Shown one piece after another: positions 1 to 7,890 of a stretch of 30,717 nt of DNA. A program made the translations under genes and the position numbers. Each line of letters begins with the position of its first letter. Position 1 is the stretch's first letter. This stretch comes from Deinococcus cellulosilyticus NBRC 106333 = KACC 11606 (GTDB lineage Bacteria > Deinococcota > Deinococci > Deinococcales > Deinococcaceae): assembly GCF_007990775.1 (NCBI RefSeq), contig NZ_BJXB01000043.1, positions 1-30,717 on the forward strand, read 5' to 3'. The notes beneath the pieces were generated by a model that saw nothing but the letters and a program-made list of their open reading frames with translations, made no database searches and had not been told where the DNA came from.

Positions 1-54
1 AATGAAAGCACCGGATGACCCGTAACACCACGAGAACCATCCAGAAAGGCAGGC

Positions 55-852
55 ATGCAAGCATTCAACCTGATCGTCCTTGTGGGGGCCGTGGCAAAGT
101 ACGTGGATGTCCTCACCGATCCTCACGGCCGCCCCATCAGCGAAGTGACCCTGGCAGGAACCCAGCAGATCCCCAACAGCGACGGCAGCACCCGCACCCT
201 CACCTGGTACCACCGCATCTTCTTTCCCGATGCAGACCCCGCCTGGGTGGGCCGCACCTTCGTCAAAGGCCTCGGGGTCAAAGTGCGCGGCTCCATCCAC
301 CCTTTCAGGGAGGTCCTCGACGGCAAAACCCGAACCGAACTGGTGGTCAAAGCCACAACAACCTTCGAGGTCGACGCTCCACCTGAAAATTTGCTGCTGG
401 ACCGCTACGGCAGCCCTCGCCTCAAAGACGCCGTCAATGTGGTGTGTGTGGTGGGCGCAGTGGCCAAAAAGCCTGAAATCAAAACTGCAGCCAACGGCAA
501 CCCCTACTGCTTCTTCCCAGTGCACCTGTTCACCTCTTCCCTTTATGACAGCGAAGGCACCCAGCAAGTCTTCCAGGAATTGCAGGTCGCCTGCTGGGAA
601 GAAACCGCAGAAGTCATGGCAGAATTTGAGTTCGGTGAACGGATCCTGGTGGTCGGCAAATTGGTCCATGACCGGTGGCAAAGTCCTGAAGGTGAACCCC
701 TGAAGACGTCCCGCATCCTGGCGGATGAAGTGAAGAAAGGCGACGACATCGATGCTTTTCTGGATTGGATCCAGAAAGGTGCCCCAGCTGAGCCAGAAGC
801 TGCCCCGGAAGAACAGCAGAACGCTGGTGATGCCACTCCATCCGGCTCATGA
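55..852 (+). CDS. ssb: Single-stranded DNA-binding protein with two OB folds
   Basis: This 265-aa protein resembles the deinococcal SSB, in which one chain carries two OB folds and the protein acts as a dimer. The first fold spans about residues 5-105 and includes a segment like the Deinococcus SSB 'NDG.....L.WYHR' (here residues 43-55). The second spans about 124-230 and starts again with an N-V-VGAVAKKPE strand. SSB coats ssDNA during replication and repair. The tail (about 240-265) is rich in A, P, E, Q and S and ends ATPSGS. It lacks the acidic DDLPF-type tip by which SSBs recruit partner proteins. The ATG is preceded by an AAAGGCAGG Shine-Dalgarno. It converges on the HNH gene 37 nt downstream. 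It is probably an accessory paralogue of the chromosomal SSB. Confidence 0.85.
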   Translation: MQAFNLIVLVGAVAKYVDVLTDPHGRPISEVTLAGTQQIPNSDGSTRTLTWYHRIFFPDADPAWVGRTFVKGLGVKVRGSIHPFREVLDGKTRTELVVKATTTFEVDAPPENLLLDRYGSPRLKDAVNVVCVVGAVAKKPEIKTAANGNPYCFFPVHLFTSSLYDSEGTQQVFQELQVACWEETAEVMAEFEFGERILVVGKLVHDRWQSPEGEPLKTSRILADEVKKGDDIDAFLDWIQKGAPAEPEAAPEEQQNAGDATPSGS

Positions 853-888
853 AGAATTGTGCAGGGTTCGCGCTGGAGGGCCAGGGTA

Positions 889-2445
889 TCACGTCACTGA
901 TGGCTCCTCGAAGATGAAACGCACCATAGGCCCTTGAATTTTGGAGTCCTGAATGAACTCAAAAGGAGCTGTCCCTTCGACCTGGACCGTGACCTCCTGA
1001 TCTTTTATGGCATCCAGCTGTTCTGCTGTCAAAGTGATGGGCTGCTGGGTTTCAGTGTTCAGCAAAGTCAATTTTGGTTCCTTTGGTCTCAACCGAGCGA
1101 CAGTCAGGATGGTCCCCAAAATCCTCACAGGCCTGTATACTTCAACCCGATACTTTGCGCCTGGATGCAGGACGAGATATTTCAGGGAATCTTTCAAATC
1201 ATCTGCATGAACCTTTGCAAAAAATGAATTCTTGATGCCATTTTTGATTCCATTGAACAAATCAACGATCATCAAAAAATCAGGACTGTCTGATACAGTC
1301 ATCACTTTCGCTGGATCAATCTGATTCATAACAGCCTGACAATATTTCACATAGGTCAGCACTTCAAAGTAAAGATCCGTCAGTTTGGCAAATTTACCCA
1401 TGTTTTGAAGCCCAACCTCCAAATCCCGCCTCACCTGCATCTTAAAAATCATGCTTTTGGTTTGAGGATCCGACAAGGTGATGGTCCCATGATGGTTGGT
1501 GATCATCCACAGTGCCCTAAGAATTGCCCTGTCTTTCTCCGAAATTCCCATTTCAGGATTGCATTTGATCTTGATGTTCAGGTTTCCCTTTTTCCCGTCG
1601 GGAACTTTAAAAATGATTTTGATAGAACCGACGTCATTGGTGATTTCGAGCCTTAAACGGTTGGGGTGAAAAAGCGTTTTGACACTGCCAGACAAAACTT
1701 CCAGTTCGGCATCAGTGGTCAGGAAAAACTGCATGACCTGGGATTCAGGTTCAATTCTGAATGTGCCTTTCTTGATAACCGGGAAGAACTTGTGAAGGGA
1801 AGGGTCCACTGTGGCAAAGGTCAGACCTGAACCTTCAAGATTCAAATCGAATTCCCCCTCAATCATGGCCTGGGTCACGGCCTGATTCAGGGCGGTCAGG
1901 TTGCCTAAGAAGTGAAAATCGATGTTTTCCCCGGGAATGTAGTGCACTTCCCCACCAACCACAGTGACCTGGATGTCTTTTTCTTTGAGCAACTGCGCTT
2001 GGGTCTTCAAACTGTTGTCCAGCAGCAGGGCCGTCACGGTCTTTTGGTGTTCTGGCTCATACTCATCGCGGGCAATCTCTTTCAGTGGTTTCCCTTGCCT
2101 GACTCTGGCACGCTCCTCGGCACCCTGCTTCCAGACGCGGAGGAGTTCCACTGTGTAAGCCACCTCATCCCGGTCAATTTTGGTGGCACAATTCCGGCAC
2201 AACCAGATGCCATTGTCGAAACCCCGGCACTTCCCAGCACTCAGGTTCGGGTCATACCTCCTGGCCCCAGGCGCAGCCCCCTTGATGTGGGCAGCCTCCC
2301 CAATGCTGGATGTCGCTTCACCGTGCTCCGCTGAAGGTCCTGAAGTGGGAGCCTGACAATCCGGGTTTGAACAGTGATGACCTGCCCGTTTCTCAAGTTT
2401 GTTGATGGTGCTTCGAAGAAATTCATGTTCTTTGGGTCGTGCCAT
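889..2445 (-). CDS. Large protein with N-terminal HNH-type zinc-finger nuclease domain
   Basis: The 518-aa product has an N-terminal HNH-like treble-clef domain (about residues 15-110). It shows C25 and C30, AAHI with H53, D77-N78-G79, and WLCRNC with C83 and C86 followed by KID. HNH domains cut DNA or RNA with a metal ion. Residues about 120-518 match no family I know. The middle (about 150-300) looks beta-rich with alternating hydrophobic residues, and the C-terminal part is mixed alpha/beta. The HNH plus long unknown sensor-like region resembles effectors of anti-phage systems, but that is inference. The C-terminal half is encoded by clearly A+T-richer DNA than its neighbours, which suggests acquisition. 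The ATG has only a weak upstream purine stretch (ATAAG). No partner gene lies close on the same strand. Confidence 0.7.
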   Translation of the reverse strand: MARPKEHEFLRSTINKLEKRAGHHCSNPDCQAPTSGPSAEHGEATSSIGEAAHIKGAAPGARRYDPNLSAGKCRGFDNGIWLCRNCATKIDRDEVAYTVELLRVWKQGAEERARVRQGKPLKEIARDEYEPEHQKTVTALLLDNSLKTQAQLLKEKDIQVTVVGGEVHYIPGENIDFHFLGNLTALNQAVTQAMIEGEFDLNLEGSGLTFATVDPSLHKFFPVIKKGTFRIEPESQVMQFFLTTDAELEVLSGSVKTLFHPNRLRLEITNDVGSIKIIFKVPDGKKGNLNIKIKCNPEMGISEKDRAILRALWMITNHHGTITLSDPQTKSMIFKMQVRRDLEVGLQNMGKFAKLTDLYFEVLTYVKYCQAVMNQIDPAKVMTVSDSPDFLMIVDLFNGIKNGIKNSFFAKVHADDLKDSLKYLVLHPGAKYRVEVYRPVRILGTILTVARLRPKEPKLTLLNTETQQPITLTAEQLDAIKDQEVTVQVEGTAPFEFIQDSKIQGPMVRFIFEEPSVT

Positions 2446-2549
2446 CTTATGCCTATGGTTTCACACTTTTGGTGGGTCGAGAAGACCTGAGGATTGGCAA
2501 GGATTCTGGAAATGGATGCCAAGTTTGCCTGCGTCTTGCCACGTGGGAC

Positions 2550-2688
2550 ACATGAAACTTGCAGCATTTCTCAGCATCACCGAAACCAAAGGGCACACAG
2601 GCGTGAAACCTGGGACCACAAAGCGCATCACCATTGCGAAAGGCAAAAAATCCAGTTCAAGTCGGCCAGAAAACTGCTGACCGGGTGA
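2550..2688 (+). pseudogene. Decayed HU gene (3' half), frameshifted
   Basis: The stretch encodes SITETKGHTGVKPGTTKR followed by ITIAKGKK, matching residues about 53-79 of the intact HU at 7560-7835. The reading frame then shifts: the rest (KIQFKSARKLLTG) continues in another frame. The shift fits loss of one A in the run at about 2645-2651. The upstream half of HU is not recoverable beyond scattered matches, so this is more than a single error. The sequence downstream is also similar to that following the intact HU. Confidence 0.75.
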
Positions 2689-2732
2689 TGAGTGAAGGCT
2701 TCAAGGGTGAATGGCTTTGCTGTCCACTCTTT

Positions 2733-2830
2733 TGGGTTGTGACACTCAGTCCGGGTGGGTCACGATTTCCTCTGCCCCCAACTCTTACAGCCTGCAGTTT
2801 ATGTAGCCGATCAATCATCCATCATTTGAC
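2733..2830 (-). pseudogene. Remnant of a small Cro/CI-like repressor gene (C-terminal end)
   Basis: Read beside 7889-7965, this stretch shows the same order of short matches, for example GATTTCCTCTGCCCCCAACT against GATTTTCTCTGCGCCGAGTT, then the TGTA.CCG region. In the intact locus this is the antisense of the 3' end of the 78-aa repressor gene at 7891-8127. The HU remnant and this remnant keep the same convergent arrangement as the intact pair, so the two are probably one duplicated segment that decayed. No open frame is left. The remaining bases to 2946 show nothing recognisable. Confidence 0.6.
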
Positions 2831-2946
2831 CTCAGATGGGTTGCCCAGAACCTCACCTGGCAGAGAGAACACCTCCTTTTATGGAAGTGTTCTTGCCTGA
2901 ACGATGCACTCAAGACTGCAACCTATGGGGGCAGGGCATTCCAGGC

Positions 2947-4395
2947 TCAGGTGTCTTTGGTGTAAGGGTCCGCCGCCAGGTGTTCCCGGACCAGCACAGG
3001 CCCGTGTGCCGTGTGCCTGATGTGCGCAGAAACCGTGTGCATGTGCCCCGTGTGCACCCCGCCAGCCGCATGCCCATGTGACCCTGGCAGGTGCGGGGCA
3101 TGCGCCTGATGTATCGACGCAGCGTGCATGGCTTTCCCCAGCAATGGAATCAGCAAACTGATGATCACCGAGGGGGTGAGGATGAACATGTACAGGTCAT
3201 GCCAGCGGGAACGCCCGGTCCCTTCGTTCATCACCACCACCATGCCACCGGAAACCACAAAGGCCAGAATGCCCCACCCCACCACCTGGTAACTCCAGTC
3301 CAGAGCCCCAGGGTGATGCCAGTTGAGGTAGATCAGCAGCCCCAGCCACACAAAGTAAGGAACGGACATCAACACCGCCCAGTAGTGTTCCAGCACGAAT
3401 TGCAGCCTTCCCATCAGGCCCCACACCCCCAGGATGGCCAGCACCCCCAGCAAAGGGGGAACGAATTTTCCAATGACGGCAATCACGGCCACCATCAGCA
3501 GCATCGGCCAGCTTTCCAGCAAACCAATCAGGAAGGCCCCGCCGCACACCACGGCCACCTCGTACAGCACCTCTCGGGGATAAGCTGGGGCGCACACCAT
3601 GGCCGCTGTGAGCAGCAAGGTGATGGTGAGGTGCTCCAGGAGGTCTCTGGGAGAGGCCGCAGCAAACATGTTCCACCAGCGGGTGCGGTGCTGGTGACGT
3701 TTCTTTTTGAGTGCTTTGACCAGTTCACCGGTCTGGGCGTCACAGCAGTACACCGCCACCTTTTCAGGCCCCGCCTCCCGGTCCACGGTGAGGGTCAGCA
3801 CATTCTGGTGCAGGTGCACCCCCCGCAGGCCTGCAAAGTTCAAGGGCTGCAGGCGGCTCCGGTGAAGGACTCCAGCTTTTTGCCCAGGAAGCACCTCCAC
3901 CAGGAAAAGGTGGTCGGTGGTGAGCACCAACCCGCCAAATTCAGAGGTGGACACCGCAGCGATGTCCTCTCCAACCGGCAGTTCCCTGCGCACCACCTGC
4001 TTCAAAGCCTCCACAGAGGGCTTTGGCACGCTCCCCACGGTCACTTCACGGTCTTCTTTGAAGGACACCCAGTACCACTGCTTCTGGATGCGCTCGAAGT
4101 CCTTGCCGATGACTTTTTTCAGGAAGGTTTGCGGGTTGAAGATGGGGGTGGTGCGGGCAAGGCCCACCCAGCGGAGTTCATTTTGTTCCTGGTATGCGAA
4201 CCACAGGGTGTGGTTCAGCAAGGCGTGGTGCACCCGGATGTCCGCAATGCGTTCGGTGGCCACCTTGAGGGTGACGTGCCGCCACTTGAAGACCAGGGTG
4301 TCTTTGATGTACTCCAACTTCACTTCACCCAGGAACGATACGGGCACCTGATGCAGGGCAGACACTGTTTTGGACAGGGAAAGTTCTCCGGTCAT
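2947..4395 (-). CDS. Multi-pass membrane protein with soluble N-terminal region and His-rich tail
   Basis: The 482-aa product is not a family I recognise. Residues 1 to about 240 are soluble, with two beta-rich blocks (about 15-110 and 120-215) that could be PH-like. A basic stretch (KALKKKRHQHRTRWW, about 228-242) precedes the membrane. About five to seven hydrophobic segments follow between roughly 252 and 425. The C-terminus (about 426-482) is very rich in histidine (HAASIHQAHAPHLPGSHGHA and more), which could bind metal. The ATG has a good Shine-Dalgarno (GAGAGGAA). It lies 18 nt after the lipoprotein gene on the same strand, so the two are probably one operon, perhaps an envelope pair. 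Confidence 0.7.
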   Translation of the reverse strand: MTGELSLSKTVSALHQVPVSFLGEVKLEYIKDTLVFKWRHVTLKVATERIADIRVHHALLNHTLWFAYQEQNELRWVGLARTTPIFNPQTFLKKVIGKDFERIQKQWYWVSFKEDREVTVGSVPKPSVEALKQVVRRELPVGEDIAAVSTSEFGGLVLTTDHLFLVEVLPGQKAGVLHRSRLQPLNFAGLRGVHLHQNVLTLTVDREAGPEKVAVYCCDAQTGELVKALKKKRHQHRTRWWNMFAAASPRDLLEHLTITLLLTAAMVCAPAYPREVLYEVAVVCGGAFLIGLLESWPMLLMVAVIAVIGKFVPPLLGVLAILGVWGLMGRLQFVLEHYWAVLMSVPYFVWLGLLIYLNWHHPGALDWSYQVVGWGILAFVVSGGMVVVMNEGTGRSRWHDLYMFILTPSVIISLLIPLLGKAMHAASIHQAHAPHLPGSHGHAAGGVHTGHMHTVSAHIRHTAHGPVLVREHLAADPYTKDT

Positions 4396-4413
4396 GTCTT
4401 GTTCCTCTCAGGT

Positions 4414-5430
4414 TCAGTATTTGAGGCTGGCAATCTCCACGCCAGTGTAACGCCAGTCCGCTTCGCTGGGCGCATCGTATTTCAGGTTTTCATCCAGGTC
4501 GTAAATGAACCCTGGTTTGAAAGGGCGGTCCATGTAGGACGACACCAGGTGGCGTTCTTTCTCCCCGATGGCCTGCTTGTTCTTGTCCCGGTAGGTAATC
4601 AGCAAGGTCAGGTCGGTGAGGGTTTCCGTGCCGGTGTTGCGGATTTTGCCTCGCAGGTGCGGTTCGGCTTCGGGTGCAAAGCCGCCGTAGTCCTCCATTT
4701 CGATTTTGAGCCCTTCCATCTTCAGGTAGGGTTTGTAAGTCAGAAGTTGCTGGTGCGCCTGGTACTTTTCCGCCACCCTTTCCGCTTCGTACTTGACCAT
4801 GGAATCTCCTGGATTCTGCTTCAGGGATTCCTGGTAGTAGGTGTGGGCAGCTTCAATGTCCCCTTTTTCAGCTGCAGTTTTGGCCAGTGCAGCGAGGTTT
4901 TTGGCTTTCTGTTCCCGTTCTTCTTTGGCTTTCTGTTCCGCCCAGCCGGTGCGGACGTGCCAGCCGCCCTCCTCTTTGACCACTTCGTATTCCTGGGTGG
5001 TGGTGGTTTTGGGCACCCCATTTTTGTATTTTTCCTGCAGGAACTTCTTGAGGGTCTCTTCGGTGTTTTTGTCCTGGCTGAGCCCAGTGGCGAAGGCCAT
5101 GCCAATGAAATCCCGGGCGAGGGTGGTCATGTCCGGTCCGGTGGTTTCCACGGTCACCCAGCCGCCCGATTCATCCACGTCCTTGGAGATGACTTTGCTG
5201 GTGGAGTCTTTCACCAGGAAACGGAATTGATCGGCGTCCTGCTGGCGGGTTTTGTATTCTTCCAGGGTCCAGGCAGCGCGGTCTTCTGCGGAGGCAAGTT
5301 GGTACTGGGTGTCCAGGTCCCCACTGAACGTGGCTTTCAGGTAACCCTGAACGGCTTTTTCGGGGCTGGAGGAGTTGCTGCAGGCTGTCAGCAGCAAAGG
5401 CAGGGCGAAAAACAGCAGTTTACGGGTCAT
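4414..5430 (-). CDS. Lipoprotein with TPR-like and FxLYD-like regions
   Basis: The 338-aa product has a lipoprotein signal peptide with lipobox LLTAC (Cys17), so it is likely anchored in the envelope. Residues about 22-165 resemble the NTF2-like DUF4878 type of lipoprotein ('SPEKAVQGYLKATFSGD'). Residues about 165-220 are charged and helical, with a TPR-like segment (EKGDIEAAHTYYQESLKQNP). The last 100 residues (LRGKIRNTGTETLTDLTLLI...) fit an FxLYD-like beta domain. The function is unknown; such proteins often assemble with other envelope components. A GAGGTGAG Shine-Dalgarno lies just upstream, and a TATAAT box lies 16 nt before the ATG. Confidence 0.7.
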   Translation of the reverse strand: MTRKLLFFALPLLLTACSNSSSPEKAVQGYLKATFSGDLDTQYQLASAEDRAAWTLEEYKTRQQDADQFRFLVKDSTSKVISKDVDESGGWVTVETTGPDMTTLARDFIGMAFATGLSQDKNTEETLKKFLQEKYKNGVPKTTTTQEYEVVKEEGGWHVRTGWAEQKAKEEREQKAKNLAALAKTAAEKGDIEAAHTYYQESLKQNPGDSMVKYEAERVAEKYQAHQQLLTYKPYLKMEGLKIEMEDYGGFAPEAEPHLRGKIRNTGTETLTDLTLLITYRDKNKQAIGEKERHLVSSYMDRPFKPGFIYDLDENLKYDAPSEADWRYTGVEIASLKY

Positions 5431-5446
5431 TACTCACCTCACTTTC

Positions 5447-5452
5447 ATTATA
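5447..5452 (-). promoter_or_regulatory. -10 element for the lipoprotein/membrane operon
   Basis: On the minus strand this reads a perfect TATAAT, 16 nt before the ATG at 5430, with a GAGGTGAG ribosome site between. No good -35 hexamer is visible 16-18 nt upstream. Confidence 0.5.
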
Positions 5453-5647
5453 GGGAGGTGAGACCCAGAATGCAGTGCCTGAATACAACAGGGCTTCATG
5501 ATGTCAGCTTCTCTCTCCACAACAAGTTCAGGGTTTTTCTTCTGGTGGAAGCAAAACACATGCACTTTGATTGTTGTTTTTGGTTTGAGCTTTGCTTTCA
5601 TGATGTTTTCGTTACACTGCCAGAAGCAACATCTTGTGTGAAAGTCT

Positions 5648-6631
5648 ATGATGAAAACCATGAGGACACTTTCTCTGATGGGCCTGCTCACCCTCACCCT
5701 GATGACCGCCTGCGGTCAAACGACACCCCCCACGTCCCCCACGCCCAACCCCGGGCCAGAGAAGAAATACCGACCCAGCACCAGCCCAGACGTGTACCTG
5801 TTCGGGATCTCCGGGAAGTGCTTCAAACAAAACGACAACATTCTCCCCTTCACCTGCCTGAACCTGCTGCCCGCACAAATGGAGTCTCAGGACGCCATCG
5901 TGGAGAAACAAAACACCAAGAACAACTGGGATTACCTCAGTGCCGTGCTGCCCAACCAGACCGAAAGCACCCTGCAGAACCTCGCGGACACCATTGCCGC
6001 ACAGGGTTACACGGTGGGATACGATGGGGTCGCTGGATCCTGGCCGGACCGCGCCAACACCAGCTCCGGAAGCTACGCAGAGTATTACGGGGTGAAAACC
6101 CTGCTGAAAGCCCTCACCATCATCTACAACCAGGACATCAAAGGGGTGGAGAACCCCAGCAAAGTCGTGCTGGTCTCCCACTCCCACGGGGTGGTGTGGT
6201 CCCACGTCATCCAGTGGGCTTTGCCGCAACTGCCCATCGAAGTGGCGGTGGATTTTGATGGGGTGTGCCGGTACTGGGGGACCGACAACGCAGCAGACAT
6301 CACCGGGGACGGCAACCCCTACCAGATTCCGGTGTCCAGCCTGTGTGGGGAGCAAATCACTGGAGGGGGGACAGCGAATGACATCCAGAACGTGGTGTTC
6401 GACAACGTGAAATGGAACCTCGAAATCCAGGCGGACAACACCCCCGTCTGTGGGGGGCTTGCCACCCTGGCGGGCGTGTACGACGGGCATGACAACTGGC
6501 GGTACAGTGGAGGCACCAGTGGCCTGTACGCCCTGCGGCCCTGCGACAACCACATGACAGTCATCCACCCGAACCGATCTGGGATGAAGTTCGTGCGGGA
6601 CACCCTGAAAATCATCTTCCCGAAACGCTGA
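5648..6631 (+). CDS. Lipoprotein alpha/beta-hydrolase (lipase/esterase-like)
   Basis: The 327-aa product begins with a signal peptide ending in the lipobox LMTAC (Cys22), followed by a Pro/Thr linker. A candidate nucleophile elbow is VLVSHSHG (Ser179) after a hydrophobic strand, which is a GxSxG variant with Ser in place of the first Gly. Acid candidates include D202/D204 (VDFDGV), and histidine candidates are H302 or H307 (DNHMTVIHP). This order (Ser, Asp, His) fits the alpha/beta-hydrolase fold. The substrate is unknown. Two starts are possible. The first ATG (5648) gives a Lys-containing n-region. The ATG at 5660 lies 7 nt after a TATGAT box (5647-5652), as in the leaderless genes of this window. 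Confidence 0.7.
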   Translation: MMKTMRTLSLMGLLTLTLMTACGQTTPPTSPTPNPGPEKKYRPSTSPDVYLFGISGKCFKQNDNILPFTCLNLLPAQMESQDAIVEKQNTKNNWDYLSAVLPNQTESTLQNLADTIAAQGYTVGYDGVAGSWPDRANTSSGSYAEYYGVKTLLKALTIIYNQDIKGVENPSKVVLVSHSHGVVWSHVIQWALPQLPIEVAVDFDGVCRYWGTDNAADITGDGNPYQIPVSSLCGEQITGGGTANDIQNVVFDNVKWNLEIQADNTPVCGGLATLAGVYDGHDNWRYSGGTSGLYALRPCDNHMTVIHPNRSGMKFVRDTLKIIFPKR

Positions 6632-6632
6632 G

Positions 6633-6647
6633 TCAGCCGCTGGCTGA
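6633..6647. terminator. Weak hairpin after the hydrolase gene
   Basis: TCAGCC and GGCTGA pair around a 3-nt loop, directly after the stop codon. There is no T-run, so terminator function is uncertain. Confidence 0.3.
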
Positions 6648-6696
6648 ACGGTGAAGGTCACCCCTGGGAGCTTGAAACCGCTTGAGAAACCGAGAT

Positions 6697-6724
6697 TTGA
6701 CCGGGCCGAAGCTTGCCTTATGCT
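6697..6724 (+). promoter_or_regulatory. Promoter for a leaderless gene at 6731
   Basis: A TTGACC -35 (6697-6702), a 16-bp spacer and a TATGCT -10 (6719-6724) lie exactly 6 nt before the ATG at 6731. Transcription would start at or next to the A of the start codon. This supports 6731 over the in-frame TTG at 6713. Confidence 0.6.
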
Positions 6725-6730
6725 GGAAGC

Positions 6731-7309
6731 ATGCCCCCTGAATCCCCAGAGAAACCCTTCTTCCGGGACAGCTCTTATCAGGACGCTTACTTCACCACCC
6801 ATGACCTCAAAACGCGCGGGTGGACCCTCACCATGATCCAAAAACTCCTTCCGGACCATGACGCAGAAAAAGAGAACTACATGCGGTATCAAGGCAGGTA
6901 CGGCAGCCGCCAGATCCAGCATCCGGTGAAACTGTATGACCAGGACCGCATCAAGCAACTGGAGGATTCAGAAGATTTCTTCGTGCTCTACGAGAAAGCC
7001 CAGAAGGCCCTCCTCAGGGGAGCAAAACGTCGGGAAACCGTGCTTGAGCAGAAACGTCAGTTGATCGAAATGACCCTGGACAGCTACCATCCAGAAATCC
7101 ACATCGAACTCGGCTGGCACCTCAACCTCAGGCAGTACAAAGAGACCCTGAGGAGTTGTTTGCTGCTGTGGCAGCAGGCCCACATTCCCAGTGACATGGT
7201 GGAGGAGGCTGTTCCCCTGCTGAAAGCCAAATTTCTGGAGGCTTACCAGCAGAGCAAGGAAAAGCGCACCGGGAAACGCAAGAAGAACCATTTGGTCAGA
7301 AGTGCCTGA
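6731..7309 (+). CDS. Unknown protein with MerR-like N-terminal DNA-binding segment
   Basis: From the ATG at 6731 this is a 192-aa protein. Residues about 15-60 (LKTRGWTLTMIQKLLPDHD ... HPVKLYDQDRI) follow a pattern common in actinobacterial and deinococcal proteins. It is a winged-helix-like 'rGWT..mI..lLp.pd' segment ending in a LY..dRI strand, suggestive of nucleic-acid binding. The rest is helical and charged, ending in a Lys/Arg-rich tail (KEKRTGKRKKNH). No catalytic motif is seen. The start was chosen because of the promoter geometry just upstream. Its biological role is unknown. Confidence 0.6.
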   Translation: MPPESPEKPFFRDSSYQDAYFTTHDLKTRGWTLTMIQKLLPDHDAEKENYMRYQGRYGSRQIQHPVKLYDQDRIKQLEDSEDFFVLYEKAQKALLRGAKRRETVLEQKRQLIEMTLDSYHPEIHIELGWHLNLRQYKETLRSCLLLWQQAHIPSDMVEEAVPLLKAKFLEAYQQSKEKRTGKRKKNHLVRSA

Positions 7310-7559
7310 GACGGTGGTCAGGATTTCAGGCTGCCAATCGTAAGCAGTGGCCACCCGCTGGACGGTCCCTTTAGTAATGGAACAGGTTTCAGTCTGTGCA
7401 GGACCCAGAGGGAAGGATGGTGAAGCTGTTGATCCACCTGCATCGTGAACCCAGGGAAGGTTCCATCGATGTAGAACGCTATAAAGCACGGCCCGCTCGT
7501 TTAAACTCTGCTGAGACCACAAAACCAGAAGGCATGCATGTTGATGCCTGGGGGAAACC
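7310..7559. other. Intergenic region, no gene identified
   Basis: No convincing gene is visible. A short open stretch on the minus strand (about 55 codons, ending at the TGA at 7319-7321) has protein-like composition but no start signal or recognised family. It could be a relic of a lost gene. A TATAAA at 7480-7485 may belong to the HU promoter. Confidence 0.4.
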
Positions 7560-7835
7560 ATGGAAAAAATTGCCAAGACCCAGTTGATTGACGCCGTTGC
7601 CCAGAAGGCTTCGCTCACTAAAAAGGAATCTGCGGAAGCCATCACCGTTCTGCTCGAAGAAGTGGTCTCTGCCCTGAAGGCAGGCAAAACCGTGGGCCTG
7701 CCCAGTCTGGGGACCCTCAGCATCACCGAGACCAAGGAGCGCACAGGCGTGAAACCCGGAACCACCGAGAAGATCACCATTGCTGCAGGCAAGAAGATTC
7801 GCTTTAAGGCGGCCAGCAACTTGCTGCCTGAGTGA
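7560..7835 (+). CDS. hup: HU-family DNA-binding protein
   Basis: This 91-aa protein has the HU/IHF fold. An N-terminal helical dimerisation region (MEKIAKTQLIDAVAQKASLT, then helix 2 KKESAEAITVLLEEVVSALKAG) is followed by a beta arm. The usual 'GFGTF' is GLPSLGTLSI here. The arm reads RTGVKPGTTEKITI, keeping the Lys-Pro tip that intercalates into bent DNA. HU compacts DNA and assists replication and repair. A GGGGGA ribosome site precedes the ATG. A terminator follows the stop, and the convergent repressor gene ends 55 nt away. A decayed copy of the same gene pair lies at 2550-2830. Confidence 0.92.
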   Translation: MEKIAKTQLIDAVAQKASLTKKESAEAITVLLEEVVSALKAGKTVGLPSLGTLSITETKERTGVKPGTTEKITIAAGKKIRFKAASNLLPE

Positions 7836-7852
7836 ACTGAAGCGCATTTTGG

Positions 7853-7882
7853 GGTGGATGGGTTTGCCATCCGCCTCTTTTC
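7853..7882 (+). terminator. Terminator after HU
   Basis: GGTGGATGG (7853-7861) pairs with CCATCCGCC (7867-7875) around a GTTTG loop, with one G-T pair. A T-rich tract (TCTTTTCTG) follows. Confidence 0.7.
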
Positions 7883-7890
7883 TGTTGGGT

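Noticed and set aside
3091..6258. A 1055-codon open frame on the plus strand
   Set aside because: It is antisense to the lipoprotein/membrane operon and overlaps the hydrolase gene. Its His/Gln/Phe-rich composition reflects opposite-strand codon bias.
5612..6958. A 448-codon open frame on the minus strand
   Set aside because: It is antisense to the lipoprotein hydrolase, which has a signal peptide, lipobox and nucleophile elbow. The opposite product is Val/Gly/His-rich with no motif.
7310..7559. Possible insertion-sequence remnant (CTGAGAC near both ends)
   Set aside because: Only a 7-bp direct match and no inverted repeats or transposase motif were found.
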